Source: Oceanobacillus sojae
Lineage (GTDB): Bacteria; Bacillota; Bacilli; Bacillales; Amphibacillaceae
Direction: 5' to 3'
NCBI RefSeq assembly: GCF_007991515.1
Contig: NZ_BJYM01000026.1
Location: forward strand, 1-49,440
Length of the DNA stretch: 49,440 nt
In this document: positions 9,535-18,583 of the stretch, in pieces
How positions within the stretch are numbered: position 1 is the stretch's first letter
How the letters are laid out: every line of letters begins with the position of its first letter
The notes under the pieces: generated by a model
The model's input: the letters and a program-made list of their open reading frames with translations, nothing else
Databases searched by the model: none
What the model was told of the DNA's origin: nothing
Made by a program: the position numbers and the translations under genes

Positions 9535-10092
9535 TTAATTAATTCTTTTAATTAATTTTGCTGGATTTCCACCAACCAAAACATTATCGGGTACGTCTTT
9601 TATTACGATGGAACCCGAAGCAATCACCACATTATTTCCTATTGTGACACCGGGATTTATAACAGATCTTCCGCCAATCCATACATTATGACCAATAGAT
9701 ACCGGGATCCCATACTCTGCACCGGAAATCCTTTCTTCTGCATCTAAGGGATGGCTTGCTGTATAAATATGTACTCCCGGTGCAATAAAACAGTTGTCAC
9801 CTATACGGATTTCACATACATCCAGGAACACACAATCATAATTAGCGTAAAAATTTTCACCGACGTGTATATTATAGCCATAATCACAACGGAACGGCGG
9901 TCGTACACTCAGGTTATTTCCAGTAGCGCCAAATATATTTTTTAATAATGCACTTCTAATATTTCCATCTTCTTCATGTGAGTCATTGAATAATCTGGTC
10001 ATTTTTCTTGCATATTGTCTTTCCCCGTGTAATTCCGGTTCGGCAGCATCACATAATTCTCCACACAACATCTTTTCCTTTTCTGTCCTCAT
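9535..10092 (-). CDS. Maltose/galactoside O-acetyltransferase, copy 2
   Basis: A 185-residue paralogue of the neighbouring acetyltransferase. It has the Mac domain start ([17 protein letters not shown]), hexapeptide repeats ending in [21 protein letters not shown], His114 in TASHP and the GGNPAKLIK end motif. The strong likeness to copy 1 and the tandem order suggest a local duplication. It is preceded by the VOC gene on the same strand (60-base gap). The ATG at 10092 follows an AGGGAGAAG ribosome binding site. Acetyl-CoA:sugar O-acetyltransferase activity is expected from family knowledge. The true acceptor and why three copies are kept are unknown. Confidence 0.93.
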   Translation of the reverse strand: MRTEKEKMLCGELCDAAEPELHGERQYARKMTRLFNDSHEEDGNIRSALLKNIFGATGNNLSVRPPFRCDYGYNIHVGENFYANYDCVFLDVCEIRIGDNCFIAPGVHIYTASHPLDAEERISGAEYGIPVSIGHNVWIGGRSVINPGVTIGNNVVIASGSIVIKDVPDNVLVGGNPAKLIKRIN

Positions 10093-10152
10093 CTTCTCTT
10101 CTCCCTATAAGATAAATTCTGTAACTAAAAAGGCGTTGGAAGTTATTTTCGG

Positions 10153-10533
10153 TTAAACTGTCAGTTCGATAAGATTTCCTTCAGGGTCTTCAATGACACT
10201 TTCGTAATAGCCATCCCCAGTGACACGTGGACCATTTACGAGTGGGTAACCATCCTTTTTCAATCTGGCGGTCATTTGGTCAACGAGCTCCTTATCTCCC
10301 AGTGAAATAGCAATGTGAGCCCAGCCCAGATGTTCCGTTGTACTTGTTTTATCAATGCCTGTTTTACGCATAATTTCTAAACGTGCCGATTCATCAAATG
10401 TTAAAAAATAAGACTCAAATTCCTTCTTTTCATTATGGTATTTAGCACTTGTATCCACATGAAAATATGTTTCATAAAAATTCTTCATTTTTTCTAAATC
10501 CTTGACCCAAATCGCCACATGTTCAATTTTCAT
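10153..10533 (-). CDS. VOC family (glyoxalase-like) protein
   Basis: A 126-residue single-domain vicinal oxygen chelate protein. The beta-alpha-beta-beta-beta units start [22 protein letters not shown] and end [18 protein letters not shown]. Likely metal ligands are His4, His69 in [10 protein letters not shown] and the C-terminal Glu122. The family includes glyoxalase I, dioxygenases and fosfomycin-type resistance enzymes, so the reaction cannot be fixed. The ATG at 10533 has AAAGGAGAG upstream. It starts 16 bases after the ROK gene stops, so the two are cotranscribed. Confidence 0.88.
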   Translation of the reverse strand: MKIEHVAIWVKDLEKMKNFYETYFHVDTSAKYHNEKKEFESYFLTFDESARLEIMRKTGIDKTSTTEHLGWAHIAISLGDKELVDQMTARLKKDGYPLVNGPRVTGDGYYESVIEDPEGNLIELTV

Positions 10534-10549
10534 TCTTTTTCTCTCCTTT

Positions 10550-11560
10550 TTAGACCGTCTCTTTTATCATGAGATCTAATCCAAGACTTTGTAATCCATA
10601 TAAATAGTCCCGTTTCCAATCGCTTAGAGCGAGGTCAGGTAGATGTTCTGACGGAATATATCCGGAACTACATTCTTCAATTCTATTTAATGTTTCTTGT
10701 TCTACTTCTTCGTTACAAAAAATAATCATATGAGGGTTTATGATGGCCGTAAATGATGCCACCAGTCTGCTTATGACATCAATCATATAATCCTTATGTA
10801 CCGGGGAAGTATTCATTTTATTTTCACTTAAGGTTTGCCAGAAACGCTTATCATCATATTGCGGCACGAATGAAATTTCTCCTGAAAAGTTCGTGCTGCC
10901 CCGCAAAACAATGCCATTAACTATCGTTCCGGCACCCGGTCCATTTTTACCTAAATATAAATAGACAACTGATTTGTTTTCTTTGATTTTTAAACGATTG
11001 TAATATCCAAGCACTGCTGCATTCATATCGTTCTCTACCACTACAGGAATAGAGAAATAATCCTCCAAGTATCCTTTTAAATCTACATTTTGAAGATGCT
11101 TGTAATCTGGAATATAGAAAATACGCTCATTATCAACAGATCCCGGTACACCAATGGATAATGAACTGATTTTATTGTACTGATTTGTTATGTCCTGAAT
11201 ACATTTAGTGAAAGAATTTAAATCTGAAATACCAGTATTTGTTCCTTTATCTTTTAGTTCTCCATAACAATTGAAAATAATATAATTTATTTCTTTTTCC
11301 TCTAAAAAAATAGCCAGACCTAACATATGCTCAGGATTATATTTATAGCGTTTTGCTCTTCTACCTCCGCTTGAATTATCGAATCCTGCAGATAAGATTT
11401 CCCCTTCTTTCTCCATTTGAGTAAGGAACTTGCTTATGGTAGGGAAACTTATTTCTAAATAGTCATTAAGTTCAACCTTGGTAGCACTTCCCAGTTCTAA
11501 AAGAGCTTTACGAATGCTTATCTGGATTGTTTTCTTCATAGATTTTGGGCTGGATTCCAT
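10550..11560 (-). CDS. ROK family transcriptional repressor
   Basis: A 336-residue NagC/XylR-like regulator. The N-terminal winged helix (about 1-75) contains [23 protein letters not shown] and is followed by a sugar-kinase-like ROK domain (about 85-330) with LSIGVPGS and [12 protein letters not shown]. The CxCGxxGCxE zinc signature of most ROK proteins is absent, and kinase activity is not expected. It probably senses a sugar and represses its own operon (VOC and two acetyltransferases). Nested palindromes lie at 11608-11645, upstream of its ATG. The effector is unknown. Confidence 0.88.
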   Translation of the reverse strand: MESSPKSMKKTIQISIRKALLELGSATKVELNDYLEISFPTISKFLTQMEKEGEILSAGFDNSSGGRRAKRYKYNPEHMLGLAIFLEEKEINYIIFNCYGELKDKGTNTGISDLNSFTKCIQDITNQYNKISSLSIGVPGSVDNERIFYIPDYKHLQNVDLKGYLEDYFSIPVVVENDMNAAVLGYYNRLKIKENKSVVYLYLGKNGPGAGTIVNGIVLRGSTNFSGEISFVPQYDDKRFWQTLSENKMNTSPVHKDYMIDVISRLVASFTAIINPHMIIFCNEEVEQETLNRIEECSSGYIPSEHLPDLALSDWKRDYLYGLQSLGLDLMIKETV

Positions 11561-11584
11561 AATTCAATGCCTCCTATATCACAC

Positions 11585-11645
11585 ACTTATTTAATCTGTT
11601 TAAAAAGTAAGTATATACTTATTAAATAGGTTTAATAAGTATATA
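11585..11645. promoter_or_regulatory. Nested palindromic operator upstream of ROK regulator
   Basis: TATATACTTATTAAA (11612-11626) and TTTAATAAGTATATA (11631-11645) form a perfect 15-bp inverted repeat with a 4-base loop. Inside its left part lies a second perfect palindrome, TAAGTATATACTTA (11608-11621). A further ACTTATTTAA half-site is at 11585-11594. The array lies between the ROK gene and acetyltransferase copy 3, so it may control the ROK transcript and possibly affect readthrough from copy 3. Confidence 0.7.
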
Positions 11646-11723
11646 TTAATGATAATAGCAAATAAAATTTCTGGAAGCAAACTCTTTAGCCAGCTTGTAC
11701 AGTATATTTTAATGTAGGAAGTT

Positions 11724-12335
11724 TTATTCAATACTTTCTTGATACTCTTCGTACATCACTTCCCATTGCTTTTTATCTTCTTCTGTAATTTCCCTGTGAA
11801 CTCTGCAAGGATTTCCCATGGCAATCACATTTTTGGGAATGCTCTTTGTCACAACAGATCCAGAGCCGATAATGCTGCCTTCTCCTATTGTTACTCCCGG
11901 ATTAATTACAACATCTCCTGCTATCCAAACATCATCCTCTATGGTAACTGGCAGTGCATATTCTAAACCTGTATTCCTTATACTCCGGTCAATTGGATGA
12001 AGAGCAGTATAAATGCTGACTCTTGGGCCAATCGCAACATTATTACCAATATGAATCGTATTTAAGTCCAGAAAAATACAATTGAAATTACAAAAGAAAT
12101 TATCCCCCACGAAAATATGTACACCATGACTGCAATAAAATGGCGGTTTTACAGTATAGTTTTCCCCTGTGCTTCCAAATAGTTGTTTAATTAAATTCTT
12201 CCTTTCAATGTTTTCTTCCTCTGTCGTCTCATTAAAAAGTCTGGATAAATATCTGCCTTTATTTTTTATGCTTTGAATTTTATCATCTGTTTTGTACAAT
12301 TTTCCAGCAAGTAAATTTTGATATTGTTTAGACAT
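11724..12335 (-). CDS. Maltose/galactoside O-acetyltransferase, copy 3
   Basis: A 203-residue hexapeptide acetyltransferase of the same family as the two downstream copies. It has the N-terminal Mac domain (NLLAGKLYKTDDKIQ), the beta-helix region about 80-190, His113 in TALHP and a MGNPCRVHREI end. It carries an extra C-terminal tail of about 15 residues (QWEVMYEEYQESIE). It is clearly more diverged than the other two copies. ATG at 12335 follows AAAGGAGGGTGCT, an excellent ribosome binding site. It is separated from the ROK gene by 163 bases carrying the palindromic operator, so it is probably transcribed on its own. Confidence 0.92.
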   Translation of the reverse strand: MSKQYQNLLAGKLYKTDDKIQSIKNKGRYLSRLFNETTEEENIERKNLIKQLFGSTGENYTVKPPFYCSHGVHIFVGDNFFCNFNCIFLDLNTIHIGNNVAIGPRVSIYTALHPIDRSIRNTGLEYALPVTIEDDVWIAGDVVINPGVTIGEGSIIGSGSVVTKSIPKNVIAMGNPCRVHREITEEDKKQWEVMYEEYQESIE

Positions 12336-12377
12336 AGCACCCTCCTTTAAATACTCTTTAAATTAAAGTTTATCATA

Positions 12378-12431
12378 AAAATTGCATTCCACCGGGAGAA
12401 TTATAGCTTTACTCCCATGGAATGCAATTTT
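12378..12431 (-). terminator. Strong terminator after the lipoprotein gene
   Basis: A 14-bp perfect stem AAAATTGCATTCCA/TGGAATGCAATTTT has an inner GGGAG/CTCCC stem. It is followed by TTTTTAT on the minus strand and TTTTG on the plus strand. It resembles the hairpin at 13204-13253 in sequence. Confidence 0.85.
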
Positions 12432-12500
12432 GTTTTAGAGTATTCCTCTCCCGCCAGCTGTAATCATTTTTAACATGATTAATTTAGATTATCCAAAATC

Positions 12501-13076
12501 TTATTGTTCAGGATTAGGCAGTTCGAAATGTGTTTCCTGATCTGACATCAATTCATATTTTAATACAAATGTATCCGCGTAATTAATATCCGTTAAGTAT
12601 ACTAAATGTCCGGTCAGCTCTTCACCGGGAGCTAATTCTTCATCTCCCCCTGTAAAGAATTCATCATCAGATATATCTCCTCCATTTTCATCTATTGCTG
12701 AAAAATTGGCAGAAAACATTTGATTCGGCACATAAGCTTCATCCGATATATTTTTTATGGTTACATCAACAACCGCAAACCTGTCTTCTTCTCTTGCCCC
12801 GATAAGGTAGTCTTCGATAGGTACTTCATCTACTTCTCTTGTTAACTGAAAATCATTCACTGTTACCTCATAGTCAAACTCATATAAATCACTTGTAATT
12901 GCAGCTGTTTCACCAATCTGATATGTAGGCTTTTCTTCTTCCTCTTCTGAAGTCACTGTATCCGTTTCTTCTGTTATATCTGTACTTTCTTTTTCCTGCA
13001 TTTCTGTATTTTCTTCCACATTATTACATGCTGCCAGCATTAAGAAAATTAATACTAAAAATATGAATTTCTTCAA
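12501..13076 (-). CDS. Lipoprotein with DUF4352-like domain
   Basis: A 191-residue secreted lipoprotein. The signal sequence KKFIFLVLIFLMLAAC has the lipobox Cys at residue 17. An acidic, low-complexity linker (about 20-52, rich in Glu and Thr) follows. The C-terminal beta-rich domain resembles the telokin-like DUF4352 fold: FAVVDVTIKNISDEAYVPNQ, then LAPGEELTGHLVYL. Such domains sit outside the membrane and often protect or bind other proteins; no enzyme motif is seen. The start is TTG at 13076 with AGGAGG seven bases upstream, and no closer ATG exists. It stands alone between two terminators. Confidence 0.8.
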   Translation of the reverse strand: MKKFIFLVLIFLMLAACNNVEENTEMQEKESTDITEETDTVTSEEEEEKPTYQIGETAAITSDLYEFDYEVTVNDFQLTREVDEVPIEDYLIGAREEDRFAVVDVTIKNISDEAYVPNQMFSANFSAIDENGGDISDDEFFTGGDEELAPGEELTGHLVYLTDINYADTFVLKYELMSDQETHFELPNPEQ

Positions 13077-13203
13077 TAAAATTCCTCCTAATTTTTATAT
13101 GCTTAAGATTGTATTACCCCACAATAATTGTAACAAAACAAATATGAATGACAAGTGATTATTGGCTCAACAATCAGCTTTTACTAAGTTAGAAGAGACA
13201 TAA

Positions 13204-13253
13204 AAAACTGCATTTCAAAGGAAAAAATCAAAGCTCCCATGAAATGCAGTTTT
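13204..13253 (-). terminator. Terminator after the aldo/keto reductase gene
   Basis: The stem AAAACTGCATTTCA/TGAAATGCAGTTTT is followed by TTTTTTATG on the minus strand. It lies 25 bases past the aldo/keto reductase stop. It shares the CATTyCATGGGAG core with the terminator at 12378-12431. Confidence 0.85.
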
Positions 13254-13277
13254 ATTATAAGGTATTTTGGGATTTTG

Positions 13278-14144
13278 TTATTTTAATTTCCCGCCAAATA
13301 CAGGCATGCCGCTTGCTTCACCATAATCTTTAATGCGCTCAACATTTTTCAAAGCTTCCATATCCTCATCTGAAATAGTGAAGTCCACTCCGGCATTATT
13401 TTTCATATGCTCCGGATTAGCTGTTTTAGGCAGTGGAAGTAAGCCCAGCTGCAGCGTATAGCGAATACTCAATTGTGGAATCGAAACATCATATTTTTCA
13501 GCAATTGCTGCCACTTTCTCGTTTTTAAACAACTCACCATGAGCAATTGGTGAATAAGCTTCAACAAGAATGCCCTGGTCCTGCGTATAGGCAATCAGAT
13601 CAAATGGTGTATTGCTGATATGCGCTAAAATCTGATTTACCATTGGTTTAACAGTACAGTTACTTAGAATGTTATCCAAATCCTCTTTTTGAAAATTAGA
13701 TACACCAATGGCACGAAGTTTTCCTGCCTGATAGGCTTCTTCAAGAGCCTGCCAAGCTTCCCGGTTTCCTTCAAAAAAGCGCTCTTCTTCATCAAAATCC
13801 GCCCATGGCTGCGGGCTGTGAATGATCATCATATCAATATAGTCAAGGTCCAGTGTCTCCAGAGATTGATTAATGGATGAAACAGCCTCCTCATAAGATT
13901 TTACTTCTGCAGCAAGTTTAGTCGTAATAAATAAATCTTCCCTGTTCAGACCACAATTTTTTATTCCCTGGCCAATGCCGCTTTCATTTCCATATGCCTG
14001 CGCTGTATCAATATGGCGATAACCTGCCTTTACAGCGTCAACTACTGCCTGAGCAGCATCTTTATCATCAATAAACCATGTTCCAAGACCTAATTTAGGA
14101 ATTTCAATCCCATTGGACAGCTGATAATTTTCATTTAAAATCAT
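13278..14144 (-). CDS. Aldo/keto reductase
   Basis: A 288-residue NADPH-dependent carbonyl reductase with the aldo/keto reductase TIM barrel. The catalytic tetrad is complete: Asp46 (HIDTAQAYGNE), Tyr51, Lys76 (ITTKLAAE) and His109 (MIIHSPQ). The cofactor-binding end LPKTANPEHMKNN is present. It fits the YtbE/YvgN group, which reduces methylglyoxal and other aldehydes; the natural substrate is not determined. ATG at 14144 with AAAGGAGATGTTC upstream. It is monocistronic, ending in its own terminator. Confidence 0.93.
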   Translation of the reverse strand: MILNENYQLSNGIEIPKLGLGTWFIDDKDAAQAVVDAVKAGYRHIDTAQAYGNESGIGQGIKNCGLNREDLFITTKLAAEVKSYEEAVSSINQSLETLDLDYIDMMIIHSPQPWADFDEEERFFEGNREAWQALEEAYQAGKLRAIGVSNFQKEDLDNILSNCTVKPMVNQILAHISNTPFDLIAYTQDQGILVEAYSPIAHGELFKNEKVAAIAEKYDVSIPQLSIRYTLQLGLLPLPKTANPEHMKNNAGVDFTISDEDMEALKNVERIKDYGEASGMPVFGGKLK

Positions 14145-14362
14145 TTGAACATCTCCTTTGGTAAAATGAATAAACTATATTCGTTGTATACCCATTTTGA
14201 AATTTATTATAGTCCCTAGAGTGGACTTTAGGTCAATAGATTTGTTTTGATTCGTTTAAAATGCCAAGACACATTATAAAGTGTTCATTTACGTTAAAAA
14301 AATACAAGCCCCCAAGTCATGAATGCAAGTTTTCCGTCATAACATATTTTAGAGGTGAGATA

Positions 14363-14803
14363 ATGGGAAGAATAGCTTACCGAGAGGCAGACGTTGACTT
14401 AATGGCAAGAATGATGAGAGCCGAAGCTGAGGGTGAAGGAAAACAAGGAATGCTTTATGTAGGAAATGTTATTGTTAACCGTGTCGTAGCAGATTGTGGC
14501 GATTTTATTGACTTGAGAACAGTTGATGATGTCATTTTTCATGTACAGGGAGGAAATTACTCTTTCGAAGCTGTTCAAAAAGGGAATATGTTTTATCAGA
14601 GAGCAAGAGAAACAGAAAGAAAATTAGCAAGGCAGACGTTGGAAAGCTGGAGAAGTCACCCGGCAAAATATGCTCTTTGGTACTTTAATCCATATGCCCC
14701 ATGTCCTCCAACATGGTATGATCAGCCCTTTTCCGGTCAATTTATGGATCATTGTTTTTATGAACCGGCTCCTGGAACGTGTGAAAGTGTTTATATGGGG
14801 TAA
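14363..14803 (+). CDS. cwlJ: Spore cortex hydrolase CwlJ
   Basis: A 146-residue Hydrolase_2 family protein very like CwlJ, the cortex-lytic enzyme that acts during germination, notably the calcium-dipicolinate response, and is held in the spore coat with GerQ. The catalytic Glu is Glu21 in MMRAEAEGEGKQG. The FNPYAPCPPTWYDQPFSGQF region is characteristic. The start is ATG 14363 with AGAGGTGAG just upstream; a longer frame from 14261 has no ribosome binding site and adds unrelated residues. It indicates an endospore former. gerQ, its usual partner gene in Bacillus, is not adjacent here. A terminator follows. Confidence 0.92.
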   Translation: MGRIAYREADVDLMARMMRAEAEGEGKQGMLYVGNVIVNRVVADCGDFIDLRTVDDVIFHVQGGNYSFEAVQKGNMFYQRARETERKLARQTLESWRSHPAKYALWYFNPYAPCPPTWYDQPFSGQFMDHCFYEPAPGTCESVYMG

Positions 14804-14857
14804 GGGGTATGCTTTTTAGTGTTTTTTCAATAAAAACTGGTTTGACATATAACGAAA

Positions 14858-14895
14858 AATAATCTCTGCCAAATTATCGCCTGGCAGGGATTATT
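14858..14895 (+). terminator. Terminator after cwlJ
   Basis: The stem AATAATCTCTGCCA/TGGCAGGGATTATT (one G-U pair) has a 10-base loop and is followed by TT. It lies 55 bases past the cwlJ stop. Confidence 0.75.
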
Positions 14896-15046
14896 TTGAG
14901 CTAATTTTTTTCATATTATATATGGATAGATGCAGATATATAGGTATTCTCCTTTCAAATTAAGTTTTGTTCTTATTTCCCCCTCTATAATAAATGATAA
15001 TCCTATAAAAACTAATGTAAATAAGCTTTATAGGTAAGCAATAATA

Positions 15047-15862
15047 CTAATCTTTAAACAATCTTTTTGTTATTGAATATTCCATCCAGGAACCATCCAT
15101 TTGCTTCTCATAGCTCGAATAGCCACCCGTACAAGTATCAAACTTTAACAAAGGAACTATATTACTTTCTACCGTTTCACCATCAATAAAGAAGTGGCTT
15201 TGACCATCCCAAAATACCTTACCTAAATAACTGTTATCATTGGAAACCTCAACTGTGGAGATGTGCCCCGCAATGATGTCTTTATAAAACGAACCTGTTT
15301 CCGCCGGGTATTTCCATATAAATTCGTATGGCTCTGTTGCATGCTTCCATAATTCTGGTTCGGCCTCATATACTCCGGCATGTACATAGATTTGGGGTTC
15401 CGTTTCATAATAGAATTCTTTCCTTTTAGAAAAGAGCCATTGCAGTAATTCCGGATGTTCTTTTTTTATCTCAGCTTTGATAAAACTGCTCATTCTTACT
15501 GTAGAACGTTTCAGATGGAGCAATTCTCTAAAAACATAATCCCATTGTTCTGCTTTAAAAAAACTTTTTGTCGTCACCAATTGTTGATCTTGTGATAACC
15601 ATAAAAATTCCTGCTCATTACAATACCAGTCTAAAAACATCTGCTCGTGATTTCCAATTAACACAACTACTTGATCTGGATATTTTTCTTCCAAGTTTTT
15701 AATATGATAAAGAACTTTACAGCTATTCTTTCCTCGACTTATATAGTCTCCTAAAAAAAGAAGTTTATTATTCTTATCAGACTCTAAATCTACTAAATTC
15801 AAAGTATCAAGCATAGCTTCATAACATCCGTGAATATCACTGATAGAATATATTGTTGACAT
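15047..15862 (-). CDS. Metallophosphoesterase (Ser/Thr phosphatase-like)
   Basis: A 271-residue calcineurin-like phosphoesterase. Metal-site motifs are SDIHG (Asp9, His11), GDYISRG (Asp39) and GNHE (Asn71, His72), followed by YVHAG and IAGH. The usual GDYIDRG has Ser instead of Asp at the fifth place; that Asp is not a metal ligand, so activity may remain. The family includes protein phosphatases and diadenosine tetraphosphatases (PrpE/ApaH-like). I chose ATG 15862 (AAGGAGTGCCCAA upstream, residue 2 of the conserved fold). A frame opening at 15943 adds 27 unsupported residues. It is monocistronic. Confidence 0.87.
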   Translation of the reverse strand: MSTIYSISDIHGCYEAMLDTLNLVDLESDKNNKLLFLGDYISRGKNSCKVLYHIKNLEEKYPDQVVVLIGNHEQMFLDWYCNEQEFLWLSQDQQLVTTKSFFKAEQWDYVFRELLHLKRSTVRMSSFIKAEIKKEHPELLQWLFSKRKEFYYETEPQIYVHAGVYEAEPELWKHATEPYEFIWKYPAETGSFYKDIIAGHISTVEVSNDNSYLGKVFWDGQSHFFIDGETVESNIVPLLKFDTCTGGYSSYEKQMDGSWMEYSITKRLFKD

Positions 15863-16138
15863 TTGGGCACTCCTTCTCAGATTATTTTTTAGTGATTGAT
15901 TTTCAGCAGCTGTTTCTATTTTTATATACCCTTCCATCAACAATTCTAATATTAATATTTGCCCGATAGGTGATATGAAAGTGTTTCAATCCCTTTACTT
16001 GAATTTTTTATACTTGTAACTTAGCGTATCTTTTAACAATCTTTGAAAGAAGTGTTAAAAATTATGGATTTCTATATCGTTCCTTTTGTAAAAACACAAT
16101 ATACACTAGAATAATTCGCTCTGCCAACTCTATTTTCA

Positions 16139-16147
16139 TGCTATAAT
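16139..16147 (+). promoter_or_regulatory. Extended -10 element upstream of the SRPBCC gene
   Basis: TGCTATAAT is a perfect extended -10 box about 80 bases before the SRPBCC start. No good -35 box is present, which is usual with TGn extended -10 promoters. Confidence 0.5.
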
Positions 16148-16227
16148 TGATGACAACTTACAAATGATATTTCAACATCGCGATGCAATATTAGCTATGA
16201 CCAATTTGATAAGGGGAGTGTAAAGGT

Positions 16228-16659
16228 GTGCGTAATTTATCCATTGAAAAGCAAAGGGAAATTTCGGCAGCAACCGAAACAGTATGGAACGTACTTACTA
16301 ATCCTGACTTCATCAAACAATGGTTAGGGGTAACTGTGAATACAGATTGGAATGTAGGCTGCTCAATTACTTTTTCATTCACATGGGACGGTACAGAATA
16401 TGAAGACAAAGGTCATATCCTGGAATATGAGCCGCAGAGCGTTTTCTCCTATGATTACTGGAGCGGCTTTTCAGGTACTCCTGACAGCCCGGAAAATTAC
16501 TCAATCATAACATTTAACCTAAGTAACAATAGCAAACACACAACACTGAGATTAAAACATAGCAACTTTGCTACGCCAACGATGTATGAGCATTCGGATA
16601 AAAACTGGGAAGAAACGATAGAGGTTATTAAAAAGCTTGCGGAGGAATCCAAGGGCTGA
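16228..16659 (+). CDS. SRPBCC (AHSA1-like) domain protein
   Basis: A 143-residue START/Bet v 1-like protein of the activator-of-Hsp90-homologue group. It begins with the typical ISAATETVWNVLTNPDFIKQWLG strand-helix and continues VLEYEPQSVFSYDYWSGFSG and TLRLKHSNF. These cytoplasmic proteins form a hydrophobic cavity; most bacterial members have no known ligand. The start is GTG 16228 with AAGGGGAG nine bases upstream. It is a single gene facing the kinase gene and sharing a bidirectional terminator with it. Confidence 0.85.
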   Translation: MRNLSIEKQREISAATETVWNVLTNPDFIKQWLGVTVNTDWNVGCSITFSFTWDGTEYEDKGHILEYEPQSVFSYDYWSGFSGTPDSPENYSIITFNLSNNSKHTTLRLKHSNFATPTMYEHSDKNWEETIEVIKKLAEESKG

Positions 16660-16681
16660 AAACATACTAAGATTACTGGGT

Positions 16682-16721
16682 TAGTTTTGTTCCAATTTCT
16701 TATAGAATTGGAACAAAACTA
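16682..16721. terminator. Bidirectional terminator
   Basis: A 16-bp perfect stem TAGTTTTGTTCCAATT/AATTGGAACAAAACTA is followed by seven T on the plus strand and lies between two convergent genes (stops 16659 and 16727). It serves the SRPBCC gene and probably the kinase gene. Confidence 0.9.
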
Positions 16722-16726
16722 TTTTT

Positions 16727-18583
16727 TTACTCTGATGCCAAAGGAAAACTAATAATGACTTTAAATGTATCTCCATCTATATCTACTTTGAAACTTCCCC
16801 CGCTTACATTTGTAAAGCTTTCTGCAATAGACAATCCCAGACCGCTTCCATCAGCCGTTCTGGCCTTATCCCCTCTATTAAATCTCTGAAGTATCTCTTC
16901 TGCTGTAAAATCTATTTCATAAGAGGAAGTATTTTTTATAGTGACTATTCCCCTGCCCTCTCTCTTTTCCATCTCTATAAATATCCGTGTTCCATTTAAA
17001 GCATACTTCAGTGCATTATCAAGTACATTTTGAATAACTCTGTAAAGTCTGTTACTATCTGCAACGATTTCTATAGATGGCTCAGGAAGCTTCAATTTTA
17101 TCTTATTTCCTGCTCTTTCTATATCGTCCTCAATGTCTCCTAAAATTTGTTCAATTAGTGTTTTCATATCAATCGTTTCTAAATGCAGATTTATATCTCC
17201 ACTGTTACTTTTCGCTAAATCAAACAAATCTGAAACGATATTCTTTAATCTGTCAGATTTTTCACTTAGCACCTTAATATAATCTCTTGCCGTTTCTGAA
17301 AGGTTTTCTTCTTTAGACAGTAAATCTACATAACTTATGATGGACGTTAATGGAGTCTTCAAATCATGAGAAACATTGGTCACCAGTTCAATTTTCATTC
17401 TCTCCGATTTCATCTGTTCCTCCAAGCTTTCATTGAAGCCTTTATTTATTTCGTCATATGTCTTATTATTATATTTCACATACCAGTAAATAAGCACAAT
17501 TTCAAGAACTGGCGGGATAAAAATTAAAGGGATAAAGATGAGTATACCACTTATTAATACTATAAAGATGAACATAAGAGTCAGTAATACTAAAATAAAA
17601 CTAGCTATAATGAAAGCTAACTGCCTTTGATGCAAATTCTTGGTTAGCGGAGATTTTACATACCTTCTGCCATCAAAAAAACTTTTTGTAAAGTCTACTG
17701 TGAAGACTACTATCTTATAACCAATTTTATATAAAAGAAAACCCTTTATAAACCTTCTATCCTTGATCTTTCTTACCAGTGCTAATAATCCTGCTCCAGA
17801 TAATAAGGCAGCTATAGCTGTTACTATTCCAATTAAATACATATAAGACTTATGAATTGCAGATATTCGAAGTACATAATTGTAATAATAGTGGAGATCG
17901 AATAGATAAATGCAGCAAGCTATGATTGGTAACACGACTAGTGCTAATAAAATTTCACTATATAATAAGTCCAGCCAATTCGTTTGTAATGTTTCTTTAT
18001 TTGGTTTTCTCCCTGTAACAGTGATTAAATAGATAATGAGTGCTAACGCTACGATGGTATACAAAGCAAAATCTATTACCTGCGCACTTAATATTTCATT
18101 AGCATTATTCCATTCCTCCTGCTTCTCCTTCATATATTCATCTGGAAAGCCGATATATATGGTTACATCCTCACTAAACAAATACGTAAAATTTTCAAAA
18201 ACATTTCCATTTGATGTGACTCTGCCCTGATTATACTCATAGACATAATTGCTGTAGTTTAGAAAATCCTCACGGCTAAAGTCTTCTCTGTTCGTCTGTG
18301 TTTCGTTACCATCTGTTATATAATATATATAATTTAAATCCTCTATTTCTAATATTTCAGGTTTATTAAAATGCGAATCTATCTCACTGAAAGTATTTTG
18401 CAGCTCATTCATAAATGTATTGCTTTCTTCATAAGTTTCTATCATCAGCGGCTCTATATTATACCTATTCCAATCCACATAAAATATTTGGATGACAGCC
18501 ATCGAAATCATGGCAGCTGTTATCAAAAATACTGCAAATTTAGTAATTGTATTTCTGCTAAAGTTTTTCAATTTTATACCCAA
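16727..18583 (-). CDS. Sensor histidine kinase, multi-membrane
   Basis: A 618-residue kinase. The first membrane helix (about 13-33) precedes an extracellular loop of about 135 residues. About five further hydrophobic segments follow between 165 and 375. The dimerisation domain has the phospho-His in NVSHDLKTPLTSIISYVDLL near residue 405. The ATPase domain has the N box QNVLDNALKYA and GSGLGLSIAES. The start is TTG 18583 inside the regulator gene (26-base overlap), with AAAGGTGG upstream; the overlap implies translational coupling. VanS-like kinases with extra helices exist in many Firmicutes. No obvious target operon is adjacent, so the signal is unknown. Confidence 0.92.
   Translation of the reverse strand: MGIKLKNFSRNTITKFAVFLITAAMISMAVIQIFYVDWNRYNIEPLMIETYEESNTFMNELQNTFSEIDSHFNKPEILEIEDLNYIYYITDGNETQTNREDFSREDFLNYSNYVYEYNQGRVTSNGNVFENFTYLFSEDVTIYIGFPDEYMKEKQEEWNNANEILSAQVIDFALYTIVALALIIYLITVTGRKPNKETLQTNWLDLLYSEILLALVVLPIIACCIYLFDLHYYYNYVLRISAIHKSYMYLIGIVTAIAALLSGAGLLALVRKIKDRRFIKGFLLYKIGYKIVVFTVDFTKSFFDGRRYVKSPLTKNLHQRQLAFIIASFILVLLTLMFIFIVLISGILIFIPLIFIPPVLEIVLIYWYVKYNNKTYDEINKGFNESLEEQMKSERMKIELVTNVSHDLKTPLTSIISYVDLLSKEENLSETARDYIKVLSEKSDRLKNIVSDLFDLAKSNSGDINLHLETIDMKTLIEQILGDIEDDIERAGNKIKLKLPEPSIEIVADSNRLYRVIQNVLDNALKYALNGTRIFIEMEKREGRGIVTIKNTSSYEIDFTAEEILQRFNRGDKARTADGSGLGLSIAESFTNVSGGSFKVDIDGDTFKVIISFPLASE

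Noticed and set aside
14320..14351. SigE-type promoter for cwlJ (GTCATGA and CATAACATA)
   Set aside because: The boxes look fair, but the transcript would start inside the ribosome binding site, so the match is probably chance.
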